64,000 nucleotides of DNA from Pseudotabrizicola formosa. Its GTDB lineage: Bacteria; Pseudomonadota; Alphaproteobacteria; Rhodobacterales; Rhodobacteraceae. The position numbers were made by a program, and so were the translations under genes. Below the pieces are notes generated by a model. The model ran no database searches, had not been told where the DNA came from, and was given only the letters and a program-made list of their open reading frames with translations. Below, piece after piece: positions 10,142-18,016 of this stretch (position 1 is its first letter; each line of letters opens with the position of its first letter). The stretch spans positions 157,991 through 221,990 of the forward strand of contig NZ_PJOM01000005.1 of the NCBI RefSeq assembly GCF_002900965.1, read 5' to 3'.

Positions 10142-10555
10142 CTAATCCGGGATCACGGCGGTGCCGTCAATCTCCACCAGCCAGTCCGGCCGCGCCAGCG
10201 CGGTCACCACCACCCCGGTGGAAACCGGATGCACATCCTTGATATATTCGCCCATGGTCCGGTACACCGCCTCGCGGTGGCGCACATCGGTCAGGTAGAC
10301 CACCACCTTGCACAGATGTTCCATGCTGCCACCCACCTCCTCCAGCAGCTGCCGGATGTTCTGCATCACCTTATGGGTCTGCTCCACCGGGTCATGGCTG
10401 CCGATGTTCTGCGCGGTGTCCAGATCCTGCGGGCACTGGCCGCGCAGGAACACCATGCGCCCGCGCGCCACCACGGCCTGCGCCAGATCATTGTCCAGCT
10501 TCTGTTCGGGATAGGTGTCCTTGGTGTTGAACTTGCGGTGGCGGGTATGGGCCAT
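10142..10555 (-). CDS. RidA family (YjgF/UK114) protein
   Basis: A 137-residue RidA-family protein. Family members hydrolyse reactive enamine/imine intermediates released by PLP or flavin enzymes; some subgroups have other deaminase roles. Visible blocks are RKFNTKDTYPEQKLDNDL, FLRGQCPQDLD and the conserved tail PDWLVEIDGTAVI. The start at 10555 follows AGAGGT; an upstream ATG at 10594 has no ribosome site. The family Arg of the active site is not in its usual CPxR-like context, so catalytic deaminase activity is uncertain. It heads the unit RidA-DUF1028-LysR and has the conserved palindrome centred 89 nt upstream. Confidence 0.88.
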   Translation of the reverse strand: MAHTRHRKFNTKDTYPEQKLDNDLAQAVVARGRMVFLRGQCPQDLDTAQNIGSHDPVEQTHKVMQNIRQLLEEVGGSMEHLCKVVVYLTDVRHREAVYRTMGEYIKDVHPVSTGVVVTALARPDWLVEIDGTAVIPD

Positions 10556-10634
10556 GGGAACCTCTGTGATCGGGGGCGATGCCGCAGCATGCACCCTCCG
10601 TGGCTAAAGAAAAAGCACGGCATCCTGTCCCGCT

Positions 10635-10653
10635 GCTTAGGTTTTTCCTAAGC
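10635..10653. promoter_or_regulatory. Candidate LysR operator upstream of the RidA gene
   Basis: The inverted repeat GCTTAGG-TTTTT-CCTAAGC has arms identical to those at 8489-8507, the same 5-nt spacer length, and the same 89-nt distance from its centre to the downstream ATG (10555). This strongly suggests one regulator and one promoter geometry for both - strand units. The site also could fold as a small hairpin with a T loop, but the shared distance favours an operator. Confidence 0.72.
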
Positions 10654-10678
10654 CGGCACCTCCGCCCCTTGCGCACAA

Positions 10679-10690
10679 ACGTCATGACGT
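10679..10690. promoter_or_regulatory. 12-bp perfect palindrome ACGTCATGACGT
   Basis: A self-complementary 12-mer lies 25 nt upstream of the LysR-type operator in the 209-nt gap between the amidohydrolase stop (10765) and the RidA start. A second dyad, TGAAATTTCA, is at 10734-10743. Either could bind a dimeric activator or mark the amidohydrolase 3' end. There is no direct evidence of function. Confidence 0.35.
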
Positions 10691-10764
10691 AAACCATACG
10701 CAGGCCAGACATGGATCAGACGCAAATCATACCTGAAATTTCAAGCATTTTCAGACGCTTGCCG

Positions 10765-12420
10765 TCACATCGCCTGATGCGTGATCCGCCCGCCGCAAAC
10801 CGTCAGCGCGATGGGGGTGGACCCAAAGGCCTCGGGCGCCAGCGCCTCCACATCGGCGTCAATCATCACCAGATCCGCCGCCATCCCGGGCACCAGCCGC
10901 CCGACCAGCGTGTCCCGATGCGCCGCCCAGGCCCCGCCCGCGGTATAGGCGTGCAGGCTGGCCATCAGCCCCACCCGCTCATCGGCGCATCCGTCATAGG
11001 GCGCGCGCGTCAGCGCCGCCTGCAAGCCGCGCATCACCGATACATCGGTCACGGGCCAGTCACTGGCAAAGGCCAGTGCAGCCCCTTGATCCGCAAGGGT
11101 TTTCCACAGATACGCATCCTGCCATCGCGCCTGCCCGATCCGCTCCAGCGTCGGCATCAGCGGAAAATCCATCGCGCCGGGCGGGTGCGGCGGTTGCAGG
11201 CTGGCGGTAATGCCAAGCGCGCCAAGCCGGGGGATATCGGCAGGGTCGATCAGCTCGATATGCTCAATCCGGTGCCGGCTGTCGCGGCGGCCATTGGCCT
11301 GTTGCGCGGCCTCATAGCCGTTGATCGTGGTGCGCACCGCCCCGTCTCCGATCGCATGGACCGCAATCTGCAGGCCGCGCCGGTCGATCTCTGTGGCGAT
11401 CCGATTGAAAATATCTTGCGAAAACAATGGCTCAGACCGATGCCCGGGCTGGTCCGGATAATCACGGATCATAAAGGCCGTCCGGCTGTCGACCACCCCA
11501 TCCATGAACATCTTCACAAAACCCGCTTGCAACCAGTCATCGTTGAAGTCGCGGGTCATCGCCTCGGCCCGGTCCAGCGCCGACAGGTCCATATGCGGCT
11601 TGAAGTGGAACGGCACCTTCACCCGCGCGGTCAGCCGCCCCTCGGCCTGCATTTCTCGCAGCAATTCAAGCGTATAGCGGTTGCCATCCATGTTCACCAT
11701 GCTGGTGATGCCATGCGCCGCACAGTGCCGCAGCCCCGCCTCGATCTTCGCCTTGTCAATCGCCCGCTCCGCCGCGTTGGGCGGTGATGCAGGTTCCTCG
11801 CCGGTCGCAATGCCAAGGTTCAGCCGCGCCTCACCCCCAAGGGCAATCACCGGCGCAAAGGCTTCAAATTCAAGCAGTTCCCCGGTGGCCATGCCATCGG
11901 ACCCCATCACCACCTCATGCCCATGGGGCGTGTCCAGCCCATGCAGAATGCCCGCTGCGCGCAGGGCCGCCGTATTGGCCCAGACGGTGTGATGGTCATG
12001 CGAGGTCATCGCAATCGGGCGGTCGGGCAGGATCGCATCCAGATCATGCCGGGTGACCGGATGATCCAGCATGGCATAATCCGCCCCTTGGGCCATCAGC
12101 AGCGGCCGGTCCGGATGTGCCGCGCCAAACCGCCGGAACGCATCCGTCAAAGCCTCCATCCCATGCAGGCCCGACACATGCAGATGCCCCAGCTCGGCCC
12201 CGCCCAGCACCAGATGCAGGTGGCTTTCCACAAAGCCCGGCAACACGGTACGTCCTTTCGCATCAATGACTTGCGTGGCCGGCCCCGCCAGAGCCTCCAC
12301 TTCGGCGCGCGTGCCAAGGGCAAGGATGCGCCCCGCCGCAATGGCCACCGCTTCGGCACGAGGGCGGGTGGCGTCCATCGTCAGGACGCGGGCATTGGTC
12401 ACGATCAGATCGGGTGTCAT
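10765..12420 (-). CDS. YtcJ-like amidohydrolase
   Basis: A 551-residue metal-dependent hydrolase of the amidohydrolase superfamily (YtcJ/DUF-type, related to N-substituted formamide deformylase NfdA). It has the N-terminal composite beta domain (LIVTNARVLTMDATRP), the HxH metal motif in GFVESHLHLVLGG, ASHDHHTVW, HAIGDGAVRTTING and a C-terminal FASDWPV with the metal-binding Asp. There is no signal peptide, so it is cytoplasmic. The start at 12420 lies one base from the amidase stop (12422), so the two are tightly coupled; the frame upstream of it overlaps the amidase gene. It likely cleaves an amide or carbamoyl bond of the compound imported by the adjacent ABC transporter. Confidence 0.87.
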   Translation of the reverse strand: MTPDLIVTNARVLTMDATRPRAEAVAIAAGRILALGTRAEVEALAGPATQVIDAKGRTVLPGFVESHLHLVLGGAELGHLHVSGLHGMEALTDAFRRFGAAHPDRPLLMAQGADYAMLDHPVTRHDLDAILPDRPIAMTSHDHHTVWANTAALRAAGILHGLDTPHGHEVVMGSDGMATGELLEFEAFAPVIALGGEARLNLGIATGEEPASPPNAAERAIDKAKIEAGLRHCAAHGITSMVNMDGNRYTLELLREMQAEGRLTARVKVPFHFKPHMDLSALDRAEAMTRDFNDDWLQAGFVKMFMDGVVDSRTAFMIRDYPDQPGHRSEPLFSQDIFNRIATEIDRRGLQIAVHAIGDGAVRTTINGYEAAQQANGRRDSRHRIEHIELIDPADIPRLGALGITASLQPPHPPGAMDFPLMPTLERIGQARWQDAYLWKTLADQGAALAFASDWPVTDVSVMRGLQAALTRAPYDGCADERVGLMASLHAYTAGGAWAAHRDTLVGRLVPGMAADLVMIDADVEALAPEAFGSTPIALTVCGGRITHQAM

Positions 12421-12421
12421 C

Positions 12422-13840
12422 TCAGTCCTCAAGTTGCGGCGGGCGTTTGCGCGGCCAGTCGGTGGCAAGGTGATAGGCCTGACCCATGGCCAGAACGGCG
12501 GCATCGGCCCCCACAGGCCCCGCCAGTTGCATCCCCATCGGCAGACCATTGGCCCCAAAGCCAACGGGCACCGACAGGGCAGGCAGCCCGATCAGGCTGA
12601 CCGGAATCACCACTTCCATCCAGCGGTGATAGGTGTCCATCGTCACCCCGTTGATCTCTTGCGGCCACCGCCAGCCGACCGGGAAGGGCCAGACCTGCGC
12701 CGTCGGCAGCGCGATCGCGTCAAACCGGGTGAACAGCCGCGCCATATGGGCATAATAGCGGCTGCGGATGGTCGAGGCCTCAAACACAGCCTGCGCCGTA
12801 AGACCTTGGCCCTGCTCGATTTCCCACAGCGTTTCGGGCTTCAACAGCGCCCGCTTGGCGGGGTCGTCATAAAGCGGCTTCATCCGCCCCGCGTTCAGCA
12901 TCGCGCGCAGGGTGGTCCAGGCCTGCCACAGCTTTTCGGCGGGGAAGGGCGGGGCAACCGCCTCGACCTCGGCCCCTTGCTCGGCAAAGACCTGCAACGC
13001 CGCCTCGCACAGCGGCACGATCCCCGGTTCCATCGCATAGGCCCCGCCCCAATCGGCCAGCCAGGCAATGCGCTTGCCCCGCAGGCTCGCCTGCGCCAGT
13101 CCCGCGGTAAGATCCTGAACCGGCACTGAAAACGGCACCTCAGGGTTTGGCCCGGCCTGCACCTGCAACAGCCGCGCCACATCTTCGACAGTGCGGCCCA
13201 TCGGCCCTTCGGTGGCCAGGGTGGCAAGGAAGGTATCGCCATCGGCATCACCGGGCACCAGCCCCCAGCTGGGCCGGAAACCATAGACGTTGCAGAACCC
13301 CGCCGGGTTGCGCAGAGATCCCATCATGTCGCTGCCATCGGCCACCGGCACCATCCGCGTGGCAAGCGCCGCTGCCGCGCCGCCGGATGACCCGCCCGCC
13401 GTGCGCGTCAGGTCATAGGGGTTGCGGGTGGCCCCGAACACCGGATTGAAGGAATGGCTGCCATGGCCCCACTCCGGTGTATTGGTCTTGCCGATAAAGA
13501 TCGCCCCCGCGGCGCGCATTCTTGCCGCCAGCAGATCATCAGCCTGCGGCACATGATGCGCAAACAGAGGACTGCCCCACGTGGTCCGCAAGCCCTTGGT
13601 CGCACACAGATCTTTGACCGCCAGCGGCAGACCGTGCAGCCAGCCCTGCGGTGGTGCATCATCCGCCGCCCGTGCTTTGGCCATCAGCGCATCGGCATCG
13701 CACAACGACACCACCGCATTGACCTGCGGGTTCACGGCGGCAATCCGTGCCAGACAGGCCGCCATCACCTCGGACGGGGCCAGCTGCCGCGCCGCGATCA
13801 TGCGGGCCAGATCGCTGGCAGACTGCTCGCACAGCTCCAT
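12422..13840 (-). CDS. Amidase (amidase signature family)
   Basis: A 472-residue amidase-signature enzyme. The Ser-cisSer-Lys catalytic triad is visible: Lys76 in LPLAVKDLCA, the cis-Ser at 151 in AGGSSGG, and the nucleophile Ser175 in DGSDMMGSLRNPA. The nucleophile motif is MGSLRNPA rather than the commoner GGSIRIPA. It hydrolyses an amide to acid plus amine or ammonia; the exact substrate is unknown. It is cytoplasmic, located between the binding-protein gene upstream (67 nt, with a stem-loop) and the coupled YtcJ-like hydrolase downstream. Confidence 0.9.
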   Translation of the reverse strand: MELCEQSASDLARMIAARQLAPSEVMAACLARIAAVNPQVNAVVSLCDADALMAKARAADDAPPQGWLHGLPLAVKDLCATKGLRTTWGSPLFAHHVPQADDLLAARMRAAGAIFIGKTNTPEWGHGSHSFNPVFGATRNPYDLTRTAGGSSGGAAAALATRMVPVADGSDMMGSLRNPAGFCNVYGFRPSWGLVPGDADGDTFLATLATEGPMGRTVEDVARLLQVQAGPNPEVPFSVPVQDLTAGLAQASLRGKRIAWLADWGGAYAMEPGIVPLCEAALQVFAEQGAEVEAVAPPFPAEKLWQAWTTLRAMLNAGRMKPLYDDPAKRALLKPETLWEIEQGQGLTAQAVFEASTIRSRYYAHMARLFTRFDAIALPTAQVWPFPVGWRWPQEINGVTMDTYHRWMEVVIPVSLIGLPALSVPVGFGANGLPMGMQLAGPVGADAAVLAMGQAYHLATDWPRKRPPQLED

Positions 13841-13867
13841 GCTGTTTACACCTTTGGGGTCAAAGCT

Positions 13868-13890
13868 GTGGGGGGCAGACCGCCCCCCAC
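13868..13890 (-). terminator. Stem-loop after the PotD-like gene
   Basis: A 9-bp GC stem (GTGGGGGGC with GCCCCCCAC, loop AGACC) sits between the binding-protein stop and the amidase start. No clear U tract follows on the - strand, so it is more likely a processing or partial-termination element than a full terminator. Similar hairpins follow the binding-protein genes of other operons in this window. Confidence 0.55.
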
Positions 13891-13907
13891 GGACAGGCGA
13901 GGACAGC

Positions 13908-14933
13908 TTACTTCAGCAATTCGGTCCAGATTGCCGTCATGTACTGCTGCGCCGTGGGCGAGCAGGTGGGCAGGAACACGCCCGCCGCCTGGTGCTCTTC
14001 GGGGGTCACCACCTCGGGGGCGGTTTTCATGTCTTCGGGCATGAAGGCCTCGGAACCCGCTATGCCGTTGTTGTAGCGCGCAAAGGCCGAGATCATCGCG
14101 GCATTTTCCGGCTCCATGATGAAGTTCATGAAGGTGTATGCTTCCTCCACATTCTGGGCGTCGGCCAGCAGCATCACCGAATCCATGAAGATCGGATAGC
14201 CTTCCTTGGGGTAACCATGTGCAACGGTGTCATTGGCCAGACGTGCCCGCATGCTGGACCCGTTCCAGTTGACCGATGCCGCCCAGTCATTGTTGGCCAG
14301 TTTTTCGGTGGCCCCGTAATCCATGCTGATCCAATGCGGCTTGGCGGCCAGCAGCACGTCACGGGCCTTTTTCAGCACTTCGGTATCTTCGGTGCAGGGC
14401 TCGCCGCCGACATACATGACAGCAAGGTTCACCACATCGGTCATTTCAGGGACAACGTTGATCTTGCCTTTCAACTCATCCGGCACGTCCAGAAAGATCG
14501 CCGATGTATTGATGTCGCCAGTGTAGACGGCGGTGTTGACCGACATGCCGATCGACCCCCACTGCCAGGGAACCGAATGCGTGCGGCCCGGATCCCAGGC
14601 CACATCCATCCATTCGGGGGCAATATTGGCGTGGTTGGGCAACTTCGCCATGTCAAGTTCAACCGCCAGCCCCTTTTGGACAAAGATCGGGACATAGTTG
14701 GTCGAGGGCACCACCAGATCAAAGCCATGCCCGCCGGCCTCGATCTTGGCCAGGGCAGTGTCGTTGCTGTCGTAATCGGTGACGGTGACCTTGATGCCGG
14801 TTTCCGCCTCGAACTTTGCCAGCAGGTCCGGCCCGGTGTAATTGCCCCAGTTGTACAGGTTCAGAACCCCTTCGGCCTGTGCCAATGAGGTGGTTGCGGC
14901 CAGAAAGGCCAGAGCTGTCAATGTGCGTTTCAT
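13908..14933 (-). CDS. Spermidine/putrescine-type ABC substrate-binding protein
   Basis: A 341-residue periplasmic binding protein of the PotD/PotF group. The signal peptide MKRTLTALAFLAATTSLAQA is followed by LNLYNWGNYTGPDLLAKFE, the typical polyamine-binder N-terminal block. It is last of the four transport genes on the - strand (ATPase, two permeases, binding protein). The ligand could be a polyamine or another nitrogen compound; the linked amidase, amidohydrolase, RidA and Rieske genes argue for an amide- or amine-containing substrate that is not simply putrescine. Confidence 0.88.
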   Translation of the reverse strand: MKRTLTALAFLAATTSLAQAEGVLNLYNWGNYTGPDLLAKFEAETGIKVTVTDYDSNDTALAKIEAGGHGFDLVVPSTNYVPIFVQKGLAVELDMAKLPNHANIAPEWMDVAWDPGRTHSVPWQWGSIGMSVNTAVYTGDINTSAIFLDVPDELKGKINVVPEMTDVVNLAVMYVGGEPCTEDTEVLKKARDVLLAAKPHWISMDYGATEKLANNDWAASVNWNGSSMRARLANDTVAHGYPKEGYPIFMDSVMLLADAQNVEEAYTFMNFIMEPENAAMISAFARYNNGIAGSEAFMPEDMKTAPEVVTPEEHQAAGVFLPTCSPTAQQYMTAIWTELLK

Positions 14934-14952
14934 CGGTCGTCTCCCTGTGATG

Positions 14953-15756
14953 TCAGTTTTTTTTGCGCGTCAGGATGAAGAACAAGGTCAGCAAGATCAC
15001 GGTCAGCCCCAGAAGGGCGGTCGAGATGGCGTTGACCTCGGGCGTGATGGCGCGTCGCATCTGGCCCAGCATGTAGGTGGGCAATGTGTCCTGCCCGCCC
15101 GACTTCACGAATTCGGTGATCACCACGTCGTCAAGGCTGATCACAAAGGCCAGCATCGCCCCGGCGGCAATGCCGGGGGCCAGCAGCGGCAGGGTAACAT
15201 GGCGGAAGGTCTGCCAGGGATTGGCATAAAGATCTGTGGCCGCGGTTTCGAGGGACAGGTCCATCCCTTCCAGCCTTGCGCGGATCGGCAGATAGGCGAA
15301 GGGCGTGCAAAAGGCGGCATGGGCCAGGATCAGATAGCCCAACCCCTGATAGCCGGTGGCCTGTTTGACCACGCCGAACAGGATCAAAAGCGCTACGGCG
15401 GTTACGATTTCCGGCACCATCAGCGGCTGGTTGATCACCACATAGATAAAGGTTTGTCCGCCAAATGCCGCCCGCCGTGTGGTGCCAAGGGCTGCCATGG
15501 TGGCCACGGTGGTGGCGATGGCACTGGCGCAGGTGGCGATGATCAGCGACCGGGCAGTGGCACCCTTGACGGCCTCGTTGTTCCAGGCGTCGGCATACCA
15601 GTGCAGCGACCAGCCCTCCCACACGGCGACAGAGGGGCCCGAGTTGAACGAAAACACCACCAGGGTCAGGATCGGCAGGTACAGCAGGACAAAGACCGCA
15701 ATGGCCACGCTGGCAAAGCCGGGCAGACGCGACACTTCGAACCTGCGCTCAGCCAT
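14953..15756 (-). CDS. ABC permease, PotC-like
   Basis: A 267-residue inner-membrane permease with about six hydrophobic segments and the EAA loop (LETAATDLYANPWQTFRHVTLP). I chose the ATG at 15756, which overlaps the 3' end of the PotB-like gene by 8 bases and gives the usual short cytoplasmic N-terminus; an upstream ATG at 15789 would overlap far more. It pairs with the PotB-like permease and the PotA-like ATPase to form the import channel. Confidence 0.9.
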   Translation of the reverse strand: MAERRFEVSRLPGFASVAIAVFVLLYLPILTLVVFSFNSGPSVAVWEGWSLHWYADAWNNEAVKGATARSLIIATCASAIATTVATMAALGTTRRAAFGGQTFIYVVINQPLMVPEIVTAVALLILFGVVKQATGYQGLGYLILAHAAFCTPFAYLPIRARLEGMDLSLETAATDLYANPWQTFRHVTLPLLAPGIAAGAMLAFVISLDDVVITEFVKSGGQDTLPTYMLGQMRRAITPEVNAISTALLGLTVILLTLFFILTRKKN

Positions 15757-16660
15757 GCGGGTTGCTCCCCTTTGTGCTGGCGCGGACATAGATCAGCAGG
15801 GCGGCCATCACGATCAGCAGCAATGCCATCGACAGGGCCGCACCAAGTGGCCAGTTGCGCCCCTGACCGAACTGCAATTCGATGAAATTGCCGATCATCA
15901 TGTTCTTGCCACCACCCAGCACGCGCGGCGTGACATAGGCCCCGAGCGAGGGCACAAAGACCAGGATCGATCCCGCAATGATGCCCGGCTTGACGATGGG
16001 CAGGATGACATGGCGCAACACCTGCAACCGGCTGGCGTAAAGGTCATACCCTGCCTCCAGCAGCTTCATGTCAAAGCGGTCGATGGCGGCGAACAACGGC
16101 AGCACCATCAGCGGCAGGTAGACATAGGCCATGCCGATGAACACGGCCGTATCGGTGTTGATCAGGCGGATCGGTTCGGAAATCAGCCCGAGGCTGATCA
16201 GCACCGTGTTCATCAGCCCTTCATTGCGGATCACCTCGTTGATGGCAAAGGTGCGGATCAGCAGGTTGGTCCAGAATGGGATGGTGATCAGGAACAGCCA
16301 CATCGCGCGCTGCGCCGGGGGGCGGGTGGCAATGAACCAGGCGGTCGGAAAGCCAAGGGCAAAGGTCAGGGCCGTCGTCATCAGTGACAGCTTCACCGAG
16401 CGCCAGAAAATCGTCAGATGCGCGTCGGCCAGATTCATCGTGCCGTCAAAGATGTCACGGGTGAACAGGATGCCGACCCAGCCATCCAGACTGAATTCCC
16501 ATATCACATTGCCATATTGGCCGGGGGTCAGAAAGGAATAGACCAGCACGATCAGAAGCGGGCCAGATGCCGCGAGAAACAGCAGGCTCAGCGCCGGAGC
16601 GGACAGAAGCCAACCATTGCGGCTGGATTTTCTGCGCTGGCTTTGTTCGGCGGGGCTCAT
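15749..16660 (-). CDS. ABC permease, PotB-like
   Basis: A 303-residue inner-membrane permease of the spermidine/putrescine type, with an N-terminal hydrophobic segment after a basic tail (SPAEQSQRRKSSRN) and the EAA-type loop LLEAGYDLYASRLQVLRHV. It starts 4 nt after the ATPase stop and overlaps the PotC-like gene downstream. Together they form the transmembrane heterodimer of this importer. Confidence 0.9.
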   Translation of the reverse strand: MSPAEQSQRRKSSRNGWLLSAPALSLLFLAASGPLLIVLVYSFLTPGQYGNVIWEFSLDGWVGILFTRDIFDGTMNLADAHLTIFWRSVKLSLMTTALTFALGFPTAWFIATRPPAQRAMWLFLITIPFWTNLLIRTFAINEVIRNEGLMNTVLISLGLISEPIRLINTDTAVFIGMAYVYLPLMVLPLFAAIDRFDMKLLEAGYDLYASRLQVLRHVILPIVKPGIIAGSILVFVPSLGAYVTPRVLGGGKNMMIGNFIELQFGQGRNWPLGAALSMALLLIVMAALLIYVRASTKGSNPHG

Positions 16661-16664
16661 GGCG

Positions 16665-17720
16665 CTACTCCCGGATCAGCCGGGCAGCGCCCGGTTGAAA
16701 GGTCACGGCGACGGGCTGACCCGTGGTAAAATCCGCACCGCCATCCACGGGGCTTGGCACGCGCGCGGTCAGGGCGGTGCCGTCTGAAAGCTCCAGATTG
16801 ACGTGAATATCGGTGCCGAAATAAACGACCCCCGTGACCGTAGCGGCAAGGCCGGCCCCAACCCCTGCCGGGCCAAGGCGCAGCTGTTCGGGCCGCACGA
16901 TCAGCACGCTGCCCTCTCCCTCGGCGGCAATCACATCGCCTGTACTCAACCGCGCGCCTTGCGGCGTTGCGGTCACCGGCAGGAAATTGGTCTCGCCAAT
17001 AAAGCTGGCGACGAAGCGGTTGACCGGGCGGGTGTAGATGTCTCGCGGTGCGCCGACCTGCTGAATGCGCCCTGCGCTCATCACCGCGATCCGGTCGCTC
17101 ATGGTCAGGGCTTCTTCCTGATCATGGGTGACAAAGACAAAGGTGATGCCGGTTTCAAGCTGCAACCGCTTGAGTTCCACCTGCATTTCCTTGCGCAGCT
17201 TGAGGTCCAGCGCCGACAGCGGTTCATCCAACAGCAGCACCTTGGGGCGGGGGGCAAGCGCACGGGCGAGGGCCACGCGCTGTTGCTGGCCGCCGGAAAG
17301 CTGGCTGGTCTTGCGCTCGGCCATCGCTTCAAGCTTGACCAGTGCAAGCATTTCAGCCGTTGTCGCTGCAATCTCGGCCTTTGGCCTGCCCTGCATCTTC
17401 AGGCCAAAGCCGATGTTTTCTGCCACGGTCAGATGTGGAAACAAGGCGTAGGACTGAAACACCGTGTTCACCGGGCGGCGGTTGGGCGGCATCTCGGTCA
17501 CATCGGCGCCGTCGATCAGGATCTTGCCAGCCGTCGGCATCTCGAACCCTGCGATCAGGCGCAAAAGCGTGGTCTTCCCGCAGCCAGACGGACCCAGCAA
17601 CGTAAAGAACTCTCCGGTTGCGATGTCCACCGAGACATCATCCAAGGCGCGCAGCGCGGCGGCTCCCTGACCGAAGGCCTTGATGATCTTCTGCGCGGTG
17701 ATCGCCGCCTTTTGGGTCAA
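16665..17720 (-). CDS. ABC ATPase, PotA-like
   Basis: A 351-residue ATPase of the PotA/MalK type. Walker A is [12 protein letters not shown], the signature is [17 protein letters not shown], Walker B is [12 protein letters not shown], and a C-terminal TOBE domain follows ([18 protein letters not shown]). Translation starts with TTG at 17720, preceded by GGGAG at a sensible distance. It is the first gene of the long - strand block that continues through permeases, binding protein, amidase and amidohydrolase. A 24-bp dyad (17757-17780) lies 37 nt upstream. Confidence 0.92.
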   Translation of the reverse strand: MTQKAAITAQKIIKAFGQGAAALRALDDVSVDIATGEFFTLLGPSGCGKTTLLRLIAGFEMPTAGKILIDGADVTEMPPNRRPVNTVFQSYALFPHLTVAENIGFGLKMQGRPKAEIAATTAEMLALVKLEAMAERKTSQLSGGQQQRVALARALAPRPKVLLLDEPLSALDLKLRKEMQVELKRLQLETGITFVFVTHDQEEALTMSDRIAVMSAGRIQQVGAPRDIYTRPVNRFVASFIGETNFLPVTATPQGARLSTGDVIAAEGEGSVLIVRPEQLRLGPAGVGAGLAATVTGVVYFGTDIHVNLELSDGTALTARVPSPVDGGADFTTGQPVAVTFQPGAARLIRE

Positions 17721-17756
17721 GTGACTCGCTCCCTCATATTTTGATCAATCTGATCG

Positions 17757-17780
17757 TTGCTTGCGCAATGGGGCAAGCAA
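17757..17780. promoter_or_regulatory. 24-bp dyad upstream of the ABC/amidase operon
   Basis: Eight-base perfect arms TTGCTTGC and GCAAGCAA are separated by 8 bases. The dyad lies 37-60 nt upstream of the TTG start of the PotA-like gene, a normal place for an operator on the - strand promoter. It does not resemble the GCTTAGG palindromes further along the block, so a different regulator would be needed. Confidence 0.5.
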
Positions 17781-17914
17781 AACCTTTCCCGTCGCCTCTC
17801 GAATGTGACATTCAGCCTGCGGATCGCCCAATTTGCCGACCCGACATTGGGCATCGCCGTGGCGCGTTTGCAGGGAGGCTGCGGCAAGGGCGCACCGGGC
17901 ACGATGCGGGCCGA

Positions 17915-17936
17915 CTGTCATCCAACCTTCACATAA
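17915..17936 (+). promoter_or_regulatory. Pho box upstream of pstS
   Basis: CTGTCAT (17915-17921) and CCTTCAC (17926-17932) are spaced 11 bases apart, each followed by an A-rich 4-mer (CCAA, ATAA). This fits the two-unit PhoB binding site of alphaproteobacteria (CTGTCAT direct repeats). The site ends 80 nt before the pstS ATG. Induction under phosphate limitation through PhoB is expected. Confidence 0.75.
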
Positions 17937-18016
17937 CAGAGATAAATGCGTCATGCGGCGGCGCTATTCCCACCGGCAGGTCGACTCGACGGCCATGAGA
18001 TTTAAAGGAGCGATCC

